Shown: positions 1 to 13,813, counted from the first letter of the stretch. The stretch: 32,500 bases of DNA from Chrysomallon squamiferum (GCA_012295275.1 CM022674.1:7401436-7433935); one strand, 5' to 3'. Made by a program: numbers and translations. The notes: generated from the letters alone by a model not told the origin.

Positions 1-310
1 GTTAATGAATTATATTGTACATTATTCCTGGTTTAAGAAGTAGTATCATAATATATTTGATTTAACATAGTCTTGTATATAATAATCCTGATTAAGCAAT
101 AGATATGTATTATATTCCTAATTAAACAAGAGATGACATATGATATGACATATTCCTGGTTTTAACAATAGTTTTTTCATACAATATTTATTTAACAATA
201 GTTTTTTCATACAATATTTATTTAACAATAGTCTATACAATAATCCTGATTAAACAAGACAATATTACACAATATTCCCCATTAAACAATAGCTGTTATG
301 TCATACAATA
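1..310. repeat. degenerate AT-rich minisatellite
   Basis: Units built from a 'TTCCTGATTAAACAATAG' core followed by a 'CATACAATATT'-like spacer recur about every 30-45 bases with much drift. A perfect 31-base duplication containing 'TTTAACAATAGTTTTTTCAT' lies at about 171-232. No gene is seen here. Confidence 0.6.
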
Positions 311-920
311 CTATTTGCCGTGACAAAATACAGCAACTGTTTTGCTATTGGTTGTCTATTACAGGAAGTAGCAACACCTGAATTTACCTGTTCAGGTAAT
401 GAAGAGGTCTAATCAATCAAATCAAACTGTCTCAGGGGAAACGTACACAAAGCTGACGATGTCCACGGTAACAGAAAACAGAAACTGGGAAGTGTTGTTA
501 CTCTGTTATTAATGATGTCAGCTGGTTGCCAGGTGGTTTAATTACAACAGTGAACAGGTACACTTCTGCCTTACCTTCCAAGTAAAGTGGTTTAAGGTGT
601 GTGTGAGGAGATACAGGGAGAGGGAGGGAGAGAGAAAGTGAGAGACAGAGAATGAAAATATAAAATAATGCCATTTTTCAGACTATAAATAACATATACT
701 TATTTATTGCTTTCTATACCCTATCCATTGATTATTTTCCTCCACACACACAAACATTAAATACACACACACACACACACACACTCATATGCATGTATAT
801 GTATGTACATATATATATATGTATATACAGATTGATACATATACACATACACATGCACATTCACATACATACATAAATATATAAACTCACATTACATATA
901 CATACATACATACATACACA

Positions 921-969
<49 letters not shown>

Positions 970-1000
970 TACACAATACACACACAAATATAATCACTCA
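311..1000. other. intergenic stretch: complex island, then CA/TA-rich repeats
   Basis: Positions 311-600 have ordinary complexity and higher G+C than the surroundings, with no open frame or splice pair I can defend. From 600 the DNA turns into GA-rich and then (AC)n/(ATAC)n simple sequence, the longest pure (AC)n run being 923-966. Confidence 0.6.
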
Positions 1001-3100
1001 ATCATTTTCTCTCAAAGAACATGAGAACACACACAAGACATTTTGGACACAACAACAATTCTCCCACCCACAGCCACACCCCACCTGGACAAGGTCAGCA
1101 GGATCAGGTATCCCAGTCTGCAAACTGATACATTTTGTGCTAATGTTGGAACAACCACAGATCAAAAGATGAAGCTTACTGGGTGAAGCCAGAGACCAAA
1201 CAAATCAGCAGATCTGAAAAGAGCCACGTTTTACCAGCTTGAATTCCATCCCAGGAGAGCGTGTCCAGTCGAAGAGTGGACACTAAGCCGATATTCCCAC
1301 GTGAAAATGTTTGAACACAGCAATAAATGGAAGTTTCGTGTACACAAGCATTATGAAAGATCTGACATTATTATTATTTGTTGGGTTTTTGGAAGTTAAA
1401 AATGTAAAGAATTAAAAGAAAAGAGAAGCAGAAGAAAAGCTTAACTAAGTAACAATCTTAAATTTGAATTAAACTTTTTTTTTTTTTAAAAACCATCATT
1501 AATGAAATTTGTTTTAAATTAATTCTTTCTATTACATTTTTGTGTGTTTGTATGCACCTATGTGTGTGTGTGTCTGTATAGATGTATGTGAATGCATGTG
1601 CATATAGACATTTTTTATATCATCTTTTCAAAACTTGCAATGAAACAATTGATTTCATTGTTATCATTTATTTCCATGTGGAATTAATGTGAAGTAATCC
1701 CATTTAGATCTTCTGATGTTTTTTTAATTTTAAATTATTTATATTTATCTTCCTCATCCTACAACAAAGAATTGTTAGGCTGAAACTCGTCAATTGTTCT
1801 GCTGCCTAGGATTCTGTGAGCTATTTTTAGAAGTAAACCATAGTAACAAATATACCTGGTTGCCAATTTCTTTTTCTGCTTTTTTTCCTGTTCTTAGATA
1901 AATAAAACTTTTTGGATTTGGTTTATCATAATTTCTTCTCATTAAATTTTTGTGTATGTCAGAAAGATAAAAACAAGGAGTTGGTGCCACCTTTTTAAGA
2001 TAAAAAATATATTAGAATTCACACTCATATGAAGTAATCTGTCAAATTAGGCCAAGCAGAAAAACAAATTTGTTAATCATTCTTTATCGTAACATTTGAT
2101 GTTTTTTTTTCTTTGTTTGACATTTTTTTTTTTTTTTTTTTTTTATAAATAATTTTAAGTTTATTATCATATTTATTATTGATTTTTTTTAAAATAAATT
2201 TTATAAGAATTTTTAAGTTAATTCTCAATGCTTTTTCTTTTCTTATCCTTTTTCTTCTTTTTTTTAAAATGAAATTTGTAATAATGAGGTGCATCACAAA
2301 GAATTAGTTGTGTGGATTGTGAAGAAAATGTTAATCTGTAAAGGGATCACAAAAACCATTATTTACTTTCTATCTGTGCAGCCATGGTGTCAAATTCAAG
2401 TGAAACGTTCCACTTCAGTAAACAAATGGCTGCTACTCTGGGTTTAGACATTGTCTTAAAAACAAACTAGAAAACAAACTAGAATGTTAACCCCTTTCTC
2501 ATTATTATTATTATTATTATAATCATCAGCATAATCAATTATTATTATTATTATTTGCTGTTATTATTCCTATTGTTATCATCACCACTATTAATATCAT
2601 TATTATCCAGCATAATTAACGTTATTATTATTATTTTGTTAATGTGTTATAATCATCATTATCTTTATTATTATTATTAATTGAAATTTTAAAACAGATT
2701 AAGTAAAAATAAATAATTATTGAAGCAGTTTTTCATACTGGTATTGGCCATCCTCAATTTAATATATAAGGCCTCAAGTAAAATTTTACCTAAAGCAACA
2801 TAATCTGAAAAATTTAATCATTAGAATTATAGATATCATTATCAAAGTTTGTAAACACTAGATACGAACGTTTCCATAACAGAATATTAGCTAATATAAA
2901 CATTCTAATCATTCATATATTTATCTAGTAAAATTAAATATTTTATAGAATCACAGATTATAATTTATATTACCTAATGTAAACATTTTAATTAATGCAT
3001 GAATTTATCTTTTAAAATATTTTATATAATCGTAGATTCTAGAGTCATTTTAAAACTAATTCATTCAAATTACTTCTAAAATGTATTAAATCAGTTATTT
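1001..3100. other. intergenic AT-rich stretch without a supported gene
   Basis: Positions 1050-1340 form a non-repetitive island that includes a small hairpin (GTGTCCA / TGGACAC at 1260-1282). The rest is poly-A/T, ATT-type and TG-rich simple sequence. Open frames on either strand here are Lys/Asn/Ile-rich readings of AT-rich DNA and carry no recognisable motif. Confidence 0.5.
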
Positions 3101-3109
3101 ATGTTTACC

Positions 3110-3132
3110 ATCCATCCATCCATCCATCCATC
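3110..3132. repeat. (ATCC)n microsatellite
   Basis: Five to six consecutive ATCC units. Confidence 0.8.
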
Positions 3133-3238
3133 TGTTATGCTTTAAAGTCTATCACATCACAGTAGCAGCTGACAGTTTATCAAAGATGTTAACACAAACT
3201 GACAGTCTTCACTGGGTTTGTGTTACTGTCACTGTAGT

Positions 3239-3311
3239 TAGTTTATTTATTTACTTGTTTGTTTGTTTGTTTGTTTGTTTGTTTATTTATTTATTTATTT
3301 ATTTATTTATT
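3239..3311. repeat. compound (TTTG)n/(TTTA)n microsatellite
   Basis: A pure GTTT block is followed by a pure ATTT block. Reading frames across it give Leu/Phe/Ile repeats and are not genes. Confidence 0.9.
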
Positions 3312-3439
3312 ATAACTTATTATCATATTCATATTTATTTTAATTTTTGTTATTATATTATTGTTATTGCCAATATTGTCATTTTTACTGTTGTTAGTAT
3401 ATACTATTCTTATTGTTACCATTATTACTTTATTTTTAT

Positions 3440-3501
3440 TATTTTATTACTACTATTGTTCTTGTTATTATTATTATTGCTATTACTATTGCTATTATTG
3501 C

Positions 3502-3548
<47 letters not shown>

Positions 3549-3570
3549 TGTTATTGTCTTATCATCATCA
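3440..3570. repeat. degenerate (ATT)n with short (ATC)n
   Basis: Imperfect TTA/TTG/TTC triplets become pure ATT at 3505-3546, then ATC at 3559-3571. The overlapping open frames in three phases are poly-Ile/Leu/Tyr artefacts. Confidence 0.85.
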
Positions 3571-3599
3571 TCATTTTTTTTATTTGTTTTTGATTCAGA

Positions 3600-5240
3600 T
3601 ACTTTTGTGCACTGCTTGACCATTTCTGCATGAGTTCACCCAAACATTGTGAACTACAGAATTATATCAATTTCCCACAGTAGTATAATTCATACAACAG
3701 ATTATCAAATTATGTAAACATGTAATTAACTGGCACATACAGAAGTTAATTGCTGAGTAAAAGAAACATGAATGACATTGCAAATGAATAAATACATCAA
3801 CACAACAATGATGACAAAAAGTAAAAAGAAAGAAAGAAATTTTAATAAGAGACAATTATAAATAATTCTATAATTATATAGTTTTATGTATGTATGTCTA
3901 TATGTAAGTTTGTATGTATGCATGCAAAATAATGTATGTATATATGTATGAATGCATGCAAAAATAATTAGCTGTTGTTGACAAGAATTGTATATTTCAA
4001 TTCATCATTCTAGCATGAATTAAAATATTGTATATACTTATAATTTTAATTTATAAATCATTAAATGTATATATGTGTATATCACTGTATGTATATAAAG
4101 ACTGTATGTATAATGTATGTATACATATATGCATGTATATATATGTATGTGAGTGTGGGTGTTTTGATATATTATGTACTTAATATAAACTAAATGAGTC
4201 ATGGTACAGTGCATTTGTTAACCCATACTAGTAATATACAACTAATATTTCCATATTATGATATACATATAGTTGTATTTTTCAAAATTACTGACAGACT
4301 ACATCACGTACATGCTCTTGATTCTAACGACTGCAAAACGCGTTTGTTAACGTATACACCAGTGAAAACTCACCTTATACAGGTGATTTTGCTACATTCC
4401 TAATCAGTGGTCAGGTAATGAATGACCGTAACCGCCAACAGCTGACCGCTTGACAACTAGCCACGAGGCCTTGCAAAGGTTACAGAAGAAAACTGCGTTA
4501 AAAAATATCTCAACAGGGCCCCCATTTGCATGCAGCAATCAGGCAGACGGCAACCAAAGCCACAAAGAAAAACTCGGAAGCATGGAGGAAACGCAAGCCA
4601 GAAACGGAACGGTTTACTTATAAATGTTTGTGAACGTACGCGAATAATAAAACATTCTTACCTGCGGAATATTGTATATCAAGCTGCCTGAATGAGACAC
4701 ATTTCGTAGAAAATTTCACCTCAGTTAAATCTTGTCATCGATCGAGAAAATGACGCATGAATGAAAAATCAGGAGAGTTTAGGGGAAATAACTCTATTGC
4801 AAACAGGAAAACAATCTTGAGAATGTAAAGGAAATTAGAAGCGACGCAGTTGTCGCTTTAAATTTATGTTTCAGAAATAAAATAAAATAAAATAAAAAAT
4901 AAAATAAAATATAAATGAAAATAAAATAAAATCAAAATATAATGAAAACAAAAATAATACAGTTTTAATGGAACTAAAATTAATAGTTCTTCTTTCACTG
5001 ATTAATGAAATGGACAGATTAGAATACGTAAAAAAAAAACAAAAAAAAACTGCGAATGATGAGCCAACGAAAATTCAAGAATATGTATTTTGAGACATAC
5101 TGAAAATAAATATCGCATTATAACTATTATTTTGTAACATTACAAAAGCCCATAACCTTTGATATGCATGCGTATTTTCATGGCTAAGCAAATCATAAAT
5201 GTATCATCTAATTTGATAAACCATTTGCGGGCATTTGGTG
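3600..5240. other. intergenic stretch; one non-repetitive island at about 4400-4860
   Basis: Mostly AT-rich with ATGT/TATG-type simple sequence at 3885-4160. Positions 4400-4860 are more complex and G+C-richer. On the minus strand they contain a good splice-donor context (CCGCAG then GTAAGA at about 4667-4660), which could be the end of a short leader exon. No partner exon was found, so no gene is called. Confidence 0.45.
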
Positions 5241-5243
<3 letters not shown>

Positions 5244-5314
<71 letters not shown>

Positions 5315-5325
5315 CACACACACAC
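5244..5325. repeat. (TC)n followed by (AC)n microsatellite
   Basis: About 33 TC units are followed directly by about 7 AC units. The Ser-Leu and Arg-Glu repeat frames through it are artefacts. Confidence 0.95.
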
Positions 5326-5329
5326 TCAC

Positions 5330-6504
5330 TGTACAATCGTGAGTCGTTAAGAACATCTGTATAATGTTCAAGTATTTACAGACAAACAGACACACAGAAT
5401 CATGGAGTGAATGAAATTTATCAAAACAAAAAAAAAAATTAAACAGTTTCTTAAAGAACCTCTAGATTACCCACCCCATCTTGGACCACGCCTGATTATT
5501 TCTTTGATATAGTTTCTCTACAAGCATGAACACTTTTTTGTCTCAAAATAGCTATTGAAAGGGAAACAACTCTCAAAATCAGAAAGTCTGGATTTGAAAT
5601 TAGAATCATGTTCCTTTGTTAAAAATAACGTCTGCATGATACCTTATTTCTTGATTTGTAAGTGGATTTGGCGATTAAGTGGAACCCTACTTTCAGCAGA
5701 TATGTGACTTTTTGTCAAGCCCTTCGTACAAATTCCTTCCCAGTCCAAAAAACAACAACAAAACATTCGTGCATAGATTACGATAATTTGATTCTTCAAA
5801 ACCTTCAATATTTAATTGATGAAGTCAATCAAAATCAACTATTTTAACAACAGTTCGTGTTTCTTTCTCTGCAAATGAATACATAAAAGAAAACAATCAT
5901 GCAGTTTACTTGTTTTCAACGAAATAGTGTACGGTTTTGAATCAAGAATAAACACAGAAAGCAGACTGAAAATAAACGATAATAAAACCGTTATTAAAAA
6001 CAATCACTATAGCCTGACAAACATAATATTTAAATTAAATATATATATATATATATATAAATGACAAGCAAATTACATGACCTTATAAGTCGAAGTCAAT
6101 TTTTTTTAATCTCTATTTTGGATTTTGGATCTCTCAGTTTTTATAATTAACATTGGTTAGCTGACTTGGTCGTTTTCAAATGAAAATAAAAAAATTAATT
6201 TTAAATACAACAATACAAAATTAAAAATAAATAAAAATAATAATAAATGCAATAATAAATCATTGTTGTAGAAATATACATGTTTTATAATTATTATAAT
6301 ATATTTTGTTTCAAAAAGTAGGTTAAAAATAAACCTTATTACTTTATAGTTTGTTTCACTGAAACATGAAGAAAGAAATTTAAAACATAAAAGACAGATT
6401 ATAAATCATCCAAACACGTTCTTCACTGTAAAAAAATAAATTACGCACAAAACATTCTAGAATAAAACAAATTTGATACGTATTTATAATTATAAATTAG
6501 TTTT

Positions 6505-6545
<41 letters not shown>

Positions 6546-7243
6546 TACAATAGTCATCGTCAACAAGTAGTAAAATAATAATAACAATAGTAAAAAAAAA
6601 AAACAAAACAAAAATAAAACAAACTGTCATATGACAGGTACAAGAGCAGACAACTCATGTAGGACAAACGCGTTGCATTGGGGAAATATTTCTTTTTGAA
6701 TTACACTCGTGATTTCAGTAAGTTAGCAAACTTCTTATATTATTTACTTACTTTCTCCATTCATTCAACAGCACTGAAACAGAACCGTTCATTATTACTG
6801 CGTAAACGATGGGGATTACTGATAAACGTTTCATAATCGCGTGAATGACCTGCAACACAAATGTAAGTCCATTTACAATTCTGATCGACGAATATGATTA
6901 TTTGATCATTGTTAAGAGTGGTTTCAGCCTGTTTGTTATCATAAACATTTGGATAATAGTTTATCAGCGCCTCCTGAGCGGTGTAGATTATTTGCACATC
7001 ATGCCTCCACTACCAGATATGCTGTTTAAAATGGTTTATGATAAATAACGATAATTTGTTTCTTAGGAACAGCGACCCCATAATGAAAGCGGAAGTTTAT
7101 TTCGACTTAGTCTGATTAGGTGTGTTGCAACGGCGACATAAAACTACTACTACTATTATTATTATTTCAATCCATTGTATGTAGTAAAAAATGTTCAATG
7201 TTATAATAATAATAATAATAATAATAAAAATAATAAAAATAAA

Positions 7244-7287
<44 letters not shown>

Positions 7288-8162
7288 TAATAATAATAAC
7301 ATAAATGATGATGAGAATACAGTTGTTTAAGGAATGTTACAAATTATTCAGTTAAACGGTTTCTTAACAACAATATGAAAATCTATCTAAAAAAAAAAAA
7401 AAAAAATTTATTAATAAAAAAAAAAAAAAAAAAAAATTAAATAAAATAAATAAATAAATAAATTTAAAAATTAAATCTTTTAAAATAAAGAAAATACGTA
7501 AGTGACAAAGTAAAAAAAACCTTATGTCAAAAAATGAACTTTTTCTTTCGTTTTCTTCATTCTTTTTCCCGTCCCCATCAGAAAAAAAATGCTTAAACAA
7601 CATTTTAAATTAAAAAAAATAAAAATACGTAAAAGTGACAAAAAAAAATAATTATAAATAATAATTAAAAATAAAATAAAGAATCCTCTGAATAACGCAA
7701 ACAAGTAAAAGTTTAAATACGTTTAGTATTCTTCAGCCGGTCTGCTTCATTTGTGTCGACAACCGAACTCAAAAATAAAACTGTGTGACAGTAAAATGCT
7801 ATCAAACAATTTCATGGACGTGGCCATTTTTTTAATGGATTGGGGTAAGGGTAGCAGAGAAAAGTAAGAAAAGTTCCGAACTCTTGAATTATATTCAATA
7901 ACAGGATCAATGTTTTTGTAAACAAGTAATATCTTCTAAAATATTAGACATGTCTCTAATAAGCATGAAAATCGCGATGAAAATATATTCTTTATTAAAC
8001 TGATAATGATAAATTTTATATGTGCTCAAGCTGCAAGTAAATTTTATACGCGCGCGCGCACACACACGCATTCTGTGTTGCTAGGTAACATTCATTCTGT
8101 AGAATAGACAAAATACAAAACGCTTGTGTCTTTTTATTAGTGTAAGATTATTTTTTGTAATG

Positions 8163-8216
<54 letters not shown>

Positions 8217-8336
8217 GTTTTTAAATTTTTTTTTTTTTTTTACAGCCATTGGTTTCCTTAATAACTTTTTCTTGTCATTTCTAGAGTAAACATACTGTTA
8301 TCATAATCAATCTTTGCTTTTCATAAAAGAAAAAAA

Positions 8337-8424
<88 letters not shown>

Positions 8425-9500
8425 TGAGAGACTGAGAGAGTTAATGAGAAAGATAAAAAGAAAAAGCAGATTAACCATGTACTTATATTACATACACTCA
8501 TGCATACAGACACACACACACACACGGACACACGATACATATTTCTGCAGTATTTGAGATTAGCCACAGATTAACATGGTATTCAACGTATGATACATCT
8601 AGGACAACGTACGTGAGAAAACTAACAATGTGTTTATCTCCTAGTTTTCTCAGTTCTGTTAATATTGTTACATTTTACTCTATATCAGGTTTGGACGGAA
8701 CATTCTAACAGTAAAAAAACCCCCAAAACCCCACTGTACCCTTGTCAGGCGTGCTTGAATTGGTCTTTGATGAAAACATCGCAAACACATTTTAATACAT
8801 AAAACTTTGTTATGAAAAGATTTAATGATAAAGTTATCGTTTCAGAAATGTTTAGCCAATTTTAATATTAAAGCTAATTGTTAGTCATGTGTATCATCAT
8901 TATCGTCATTATTGCTGCTGTCGTTGTTGTTGCTGCAGTTGTTGTTGCTGCTGTTGTTGTTGTTGCTTCTGCTGTTGTTGTTATTTTTTTATATTATTAG
9001 TTATTATTTATTTTATTATTGCTATTACCAGTTGCTGTTAATATTACTTTCATCACATCATCATCATCATCATCATCTTCATGGTGGTTGTTATTATTGT
9101 TATTGCTATTGCTGTTTCTAAAATTATCATCATCATTATAATTATAATAATCATTTGTATTATATCTGTTAATATTTTATTATCGTTATAACTAGTTACT
9201 GTTATTATTACTGTCATCATCATTATTTTGTTGTTGTTGGTGCTGCTTTTATTTTCATTATTGCTTTTTTGTAAAGATTATAATACAGGAAATGATTATG
9301 ATGATTATAAAAACAACAACACCAACAAATAATAATAGTAATGATAATAATAATCTGTGTCACATATGGTAAGTTTCGATAAAGAGGAATGAACGATAAG
9401 ATAAGAGAGAATTATTATTAATTTTTTTTTCCATAAAAGTACACCACGATATAATATAATCTTTTTCAGTTCTTGTTGAATCTATTTTAGTATTTGGCGA
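5330..9500. other. intergenic stretch without a supported gene
   Basis: Contains long (AAT)n/(ATT)n arrays at 6506-6545, 7202-7300, 8167-8216 and 8338-8421, poly-A at 7390-7437, and GTT/GCT and ATC triplets at 8897-9115. Non-repetitive islands lie at 5440-5860, 6640-7130, 7720-7870 and 8560-8800. A 78-codon minus-strand frame at 6761-6997 has plausible amino-acid variety, but I see no motif, partner exon or codon signal for it. Confidence 0.5.
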
Positions 9501-9612
9501 ATCTATTTTCGTTGTGACCTATTTTCAATATTAAATGCGGTTAAACGTCCAATTATTCATGAGGTGGATAACCTTGATAATACTTAAAGGACAAATTAGG
9601 GTGAACCTTGGT

Positions 9613-9651
9613 TATAAATAATAGTCAGATTAACTTTTAATCTGATCAGTT
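9613..9651 (+). promoter_or_regulatory. candidate core promoter for gene A (TATA + initiator)
   Basis: TATAAATA (9613-9620) lies about 33 bases before TCAGTT (9646-9651), an initiator-like motif, at roughly the distance expected for a TATA promoter. A perfect 8-bp hairpin, CAGATTAA / TTAATCTG with a 3-base loop (9626-9644), sits between them. The start codon of gene A is 490 bases further on, so a 5' UTR or a leader intron ending at the TTTTCCAG of about 10082 would be needed. This is inference from motifs only. Confidence 0.35.
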
Positions 9652-10140
9652 TCATCTTTTGTTTCACGTTATTAAAACTAATTTATTTATTCATTTATGT
9701 AGATTAGTTTTGACGACGCTAATTGCTTGACAAGGTTTGATTCGCGATTGAATATTACCGGAACTACTTTTTTCATTCGTGTTTCGTTCGTTTGTCAAAG
9801 TCAGCGCTGAATTCTGTTGAATTGTTGTTGTTGTTGTTTTGTAACATACAAACATTTATTTGCAGAATAATCTATGTATAATAATCATCTCTAAAATCTA
9901 TTATTGAAAAAAAAAAAAAATGTTTAACAAAGATTGTGGGTTCTATTTCTGATATGTACAAACATATAATCTGCAGTTTGTAAGATAAAAAAGGGTAAAA
10001 AATCTATTTTTAATTCCAGTTACCCTATATTTGAAGATACGACTAGATATTATTATTATTATTATTATTAATTTCTTTTCCAGATTTACAGTCAGGTTGT
10101 TGTGTAAGGTGAAGATCTTGTTCAAGTGTTTTTTTTCAAC

Positions 10141-11000
10141 ATGTATTTAAGAAACCTGACTTGTGTAGTCGTTGTTGTGCTAACAGTTTTCATCTCAGAT
10201 GTCGAGGATGCCCCAGTGTCGGACATTAATTCTTTAATTAAAGAACTGTTCAAGAAAACGCAAAGTTTACAAGAAAAAAAGGACACCAAATATTTGCCGC
10301 CATTCTTTTGGCAGAAAGACAAAGGTGTGTACGCCAGTGAAGTGAAGATCTATCTACACGGTTCACCGGAAGTGGCTTTCCTGCGCGATTCCTTTTCAAT
10401 ATTTGACAATAACATGTTCGCAACGTCATGGATTACCATTGCTCTCATGGAAGCCCATCTCTATGGAAAGGCACCGAAACCTACGTCACAGCAAATGCGG
10501 CTTGCACTGGATGCAGTGAACAGTTACCACGACAAAAACCGCCATTACAATTCTTCTATAATGAATTTCTGGCCTCAGAAATATAACGCATCAGTGTCCT
10601 TCTGGCAGAGTTCTCCAGACAATCTCTATCATGTTTTAGACATCGTGCGTCTTCTTCCTGTGAAAATTATTGAAAAGTTTCTTATATGGCTTGGATTAAC
10701 AAAGGTCGAAAAAATGATGGATGACCTTTACACCCTGCTGTAAGTATTTTGTTGCTGTTGTTGTTGTTGTATGTACTGTGTCTGTAACAGACTGTTTTTG
10801 GTGGGTTTTTTTTAATGTCATACATTGTGAGATACCTTCGTTACTGTAGTAAAAACTACTACTATTATCTGATTACTGCTAATACTACTACTGTTGCTGC
10901 TCTATTACTTCAACCATTTCTACTACTACTAATTCTACTATACTACTGCTACTACTACTGCTACTACTACTTTTACTGCAGTTTCTATTATTGCTCCTTT

Positions 11001-11070
<70 letters not shown>

Positions 11071-13011
11071 GATAGATAGATAGATAGAAAGGTAGATAAA
11101 TACAGATATGTTTATTTATGCACACATCACATACATGACCAAACAAATAGTAAATTAAACAAATTTTAGAAAATTTGTCGCGTATTTTTTTACTCTAGAG
11201 ATTCAGCCAGCACTGCTTTCCGAATTCCTCCGGACTTCGACGACACCTTCTTGAACCTCGGTTTCGGAAGTCTTCTGCAGGAAATGAAATGGGATTTTCC
11301 CGCCGAACTGGCTTTGTGGAACGAACACAACACGAACGTGACGTCAGTATTCGCGGCAATGAAGAAATACGTGTACAGACCGTTCTCGACCGATAAAAAC
11401 ATCAACACTATCGACCCGAGAACCTACTTCTACATCAGACATTTTTTACTTGACGCGAAAAAGCACTCGCAAGATGTCGCCCTTATAGCCACTTGGGTAA
11501 ATCACGCAGACTAACTAGATGTAATATAATTAATTTTCATTTCTTTCCTTGTTTCTTTGTTTCTTTCTTTTTCATCTCAATTCTTTTTTTTTTTTTTTTT
11601 TTTTTTTTTTTATTTTTTTTTTTTTTATCTAATCATATTACAAAACTGATTTTACAAAATTTATCGTCGTGGTGAGGAAGATTTTCTATCTAAGACTTTT
11701 AGTCGAGCGCCATCATTACGACTAAAATGAATTTAACAGGGAAATGACATTATATTTAGGCTTAATTACATCATTTGACTTCATATGTTCTTTTTATTAT
11801 TATTATTTTAATTTTTACTCAGGTTCAAGACTTAGGAGAACTCTCACAGATGCACAAAAAAGGGGTGAAGATGCCTTTCAGTATTAACAACGTCGACGTC
11901 ACTGTGGCAGCCAACTTCATTTACGGTGTGACGTCATCCGTACTGTCAGGACTCCAACCTCCAAGTATTCTCGACGATGAATTAATACAGGTTAGTGTGT
12001 GTCTGTGTATGTGTGCGTACGTGCGTATGTGTATATATATATATATATATGAAAGCGTGTTTGTGTGTATTTATGTGTGATCCTGTATGTGTGTGTTGGT
12101 CTGTTTCTCTATCAGTTTAACTGAATATTTGTGAGTATCAAATATCGTATCATAACAATGTTTTAAGATGCATGTAATATATATAGATATTAAATATCAA
12201 TGAAGTGTGATATGTTACTCTCTGGTTAAACTCTTAGACTGAGAGCGACAGGTCGTCGGATCGAGGCGAGGCCACTGAGTAGTAAATATTACACATTTCA
12301 GAAAGTGCTGTTGAACACGACGTCGCTGATTGCGTACGAAATAAAAGCTGATTTCTTTGGACGACGTGATCTCGCTCTCGTTTACTATCCGTCCGTGTTC
12401 GAGTTTTACTTCTTTGTAGCAAGGACGTACTCTTTACTTGAAACAACCGCAAAGAAACACGTTTTACCACATAAGGTAAGAATTTATAATAGGTGTACCG
12501 ACTTCTGCTGTTTTAGCTCGCCCTCCTCCTTCTGCTGCTACAACTACTACCACTGCTGCTACTATTTATATTACTATTACTACTTCTACGACCACCACTA
12601 CTTCTACTTCATCTACTGCTATTAGTACTTCGACTACGACTACCACTACAACTACTACTACTATTGCTGCTGCTGCTGCTACTATGACTACTACTATTAC
12701 TCTAGCTACTGTCATTATACTATCATTCTTTCTTCTCCTATTATTACTAGCAGTATTAACAGAATTTCTGTTTTATTGTAACAAATAAGTTAAGTTGTCA
12801 TATAACTATTATTGGTGGAAATTTTAATCAAAATCAAAAGATAATAATAATAATAATATATGTCAAGTAATAGATAAATCTATTATAAATTTAAGATTTG
12901 TGTTTGCGTACTCGTTTATTGATTTTTATTTATTTATTTATTTGTTTGTTTATAAATTTATTTTTAAATTAATTAATTAATTAATTAATTCTTGTCAATG
13001 TTTGTGTTTTG

Positions 13012-13089
<78 letters not shown>

Positions 13090-13193
13090 GCTGCTTTTGT
13101 TTTCGTTTTTGTTGTTGTCGTTGTTATTATTATTATTGTTGTTGTTTTTGTTGTTGTTGTTATTATTATTAGTAGTAGTAGTATTATGATTAC

Positions 13194-13272
<79 letters not shown>

Positions 13273-13298
13273 TATTATTATTATTGTTATTGTTATTA

Positions 13299-13363
<65 letters not shown>

Positions 13364-13769
13364 TACTATTATTATTATTATTTTAAAGGTATTACATGAA
13401 GTGTTAGACATGTTGGCTCCTGTGTTGAAGACAAAAGCTACAGACGTTGTGCTGGGTGAGTCCAAGTCGCTGGGAGATGACATGATTTTCTTTGACGATT
13501 TTCTCGGAGACGGCGACCGCACTAAAGACAACAAAACACTGGTTTGTGCTGACACACTCAGTTTGACCTTTCTTTTCTGATTAAACACTTCGATTGAATT
13601 AGTCCTCAGTTATAATTAAACTCTGCTGGCATTGATTTAGTCAGATAATCCTTAATTAAAAATATAACTGTACAGATATTAATTTAGTCAAATGGTGTCA
13701 TCAATTTTGTATAAGCTGCATTTATTTAAAGACAATTTTATTTATTTATCTTATTTATTTATTTATTTG

Positions 13770-13813
<44 letters not shown>

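Noticed and set aside
421-480. Micro-exon between CTCAG and GTAACA near 436-473
   Set aside because: Short AG/GT pairs of this sort are common by chance, and no neighbouring exon continues the frame.
4194-4403. 69-codon plus-strand frame
   Set aside because: No motif, no splice partner, and composition like the surrounding AT-rich DNA.
6761-6997. 78-codon minus-strand frame as a gene
   Set aside because: Amino-acid variety is acceptable, but there is no motif, no partner exon and an equally long frame on the other strand.
11190-11408. 72-codon minus-strand frame opposite gene A exon 2, and its counterpart at 31671-31973
   Set aside because: They are antisense shadows of conserved exons. 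The sense frames keep splice sites and protein similarity between the copies.
13009-13386. Open frames of 65-125 codons made of Ile, Leu or Val
   Set aside because: They are three phases of one ATT/GTT array inside intron 4 of gene A. The same holds for the poly-Ile/Leu/Tyr frames at 3186-3633, 8281-8567, 8912-9121, 17427-18172 (after the exon end at 17697), 24374-24667 and 28154-28495.
13268-13588. 106-codon minus-strand frame over exon 5, and its counterpart at 30030-30374
   Set aside because: They look conserved only because exon 5 is nearly identical in the two copies. They run into poly-Ile/Asn repeats, and the sense frame has matching splice sites.
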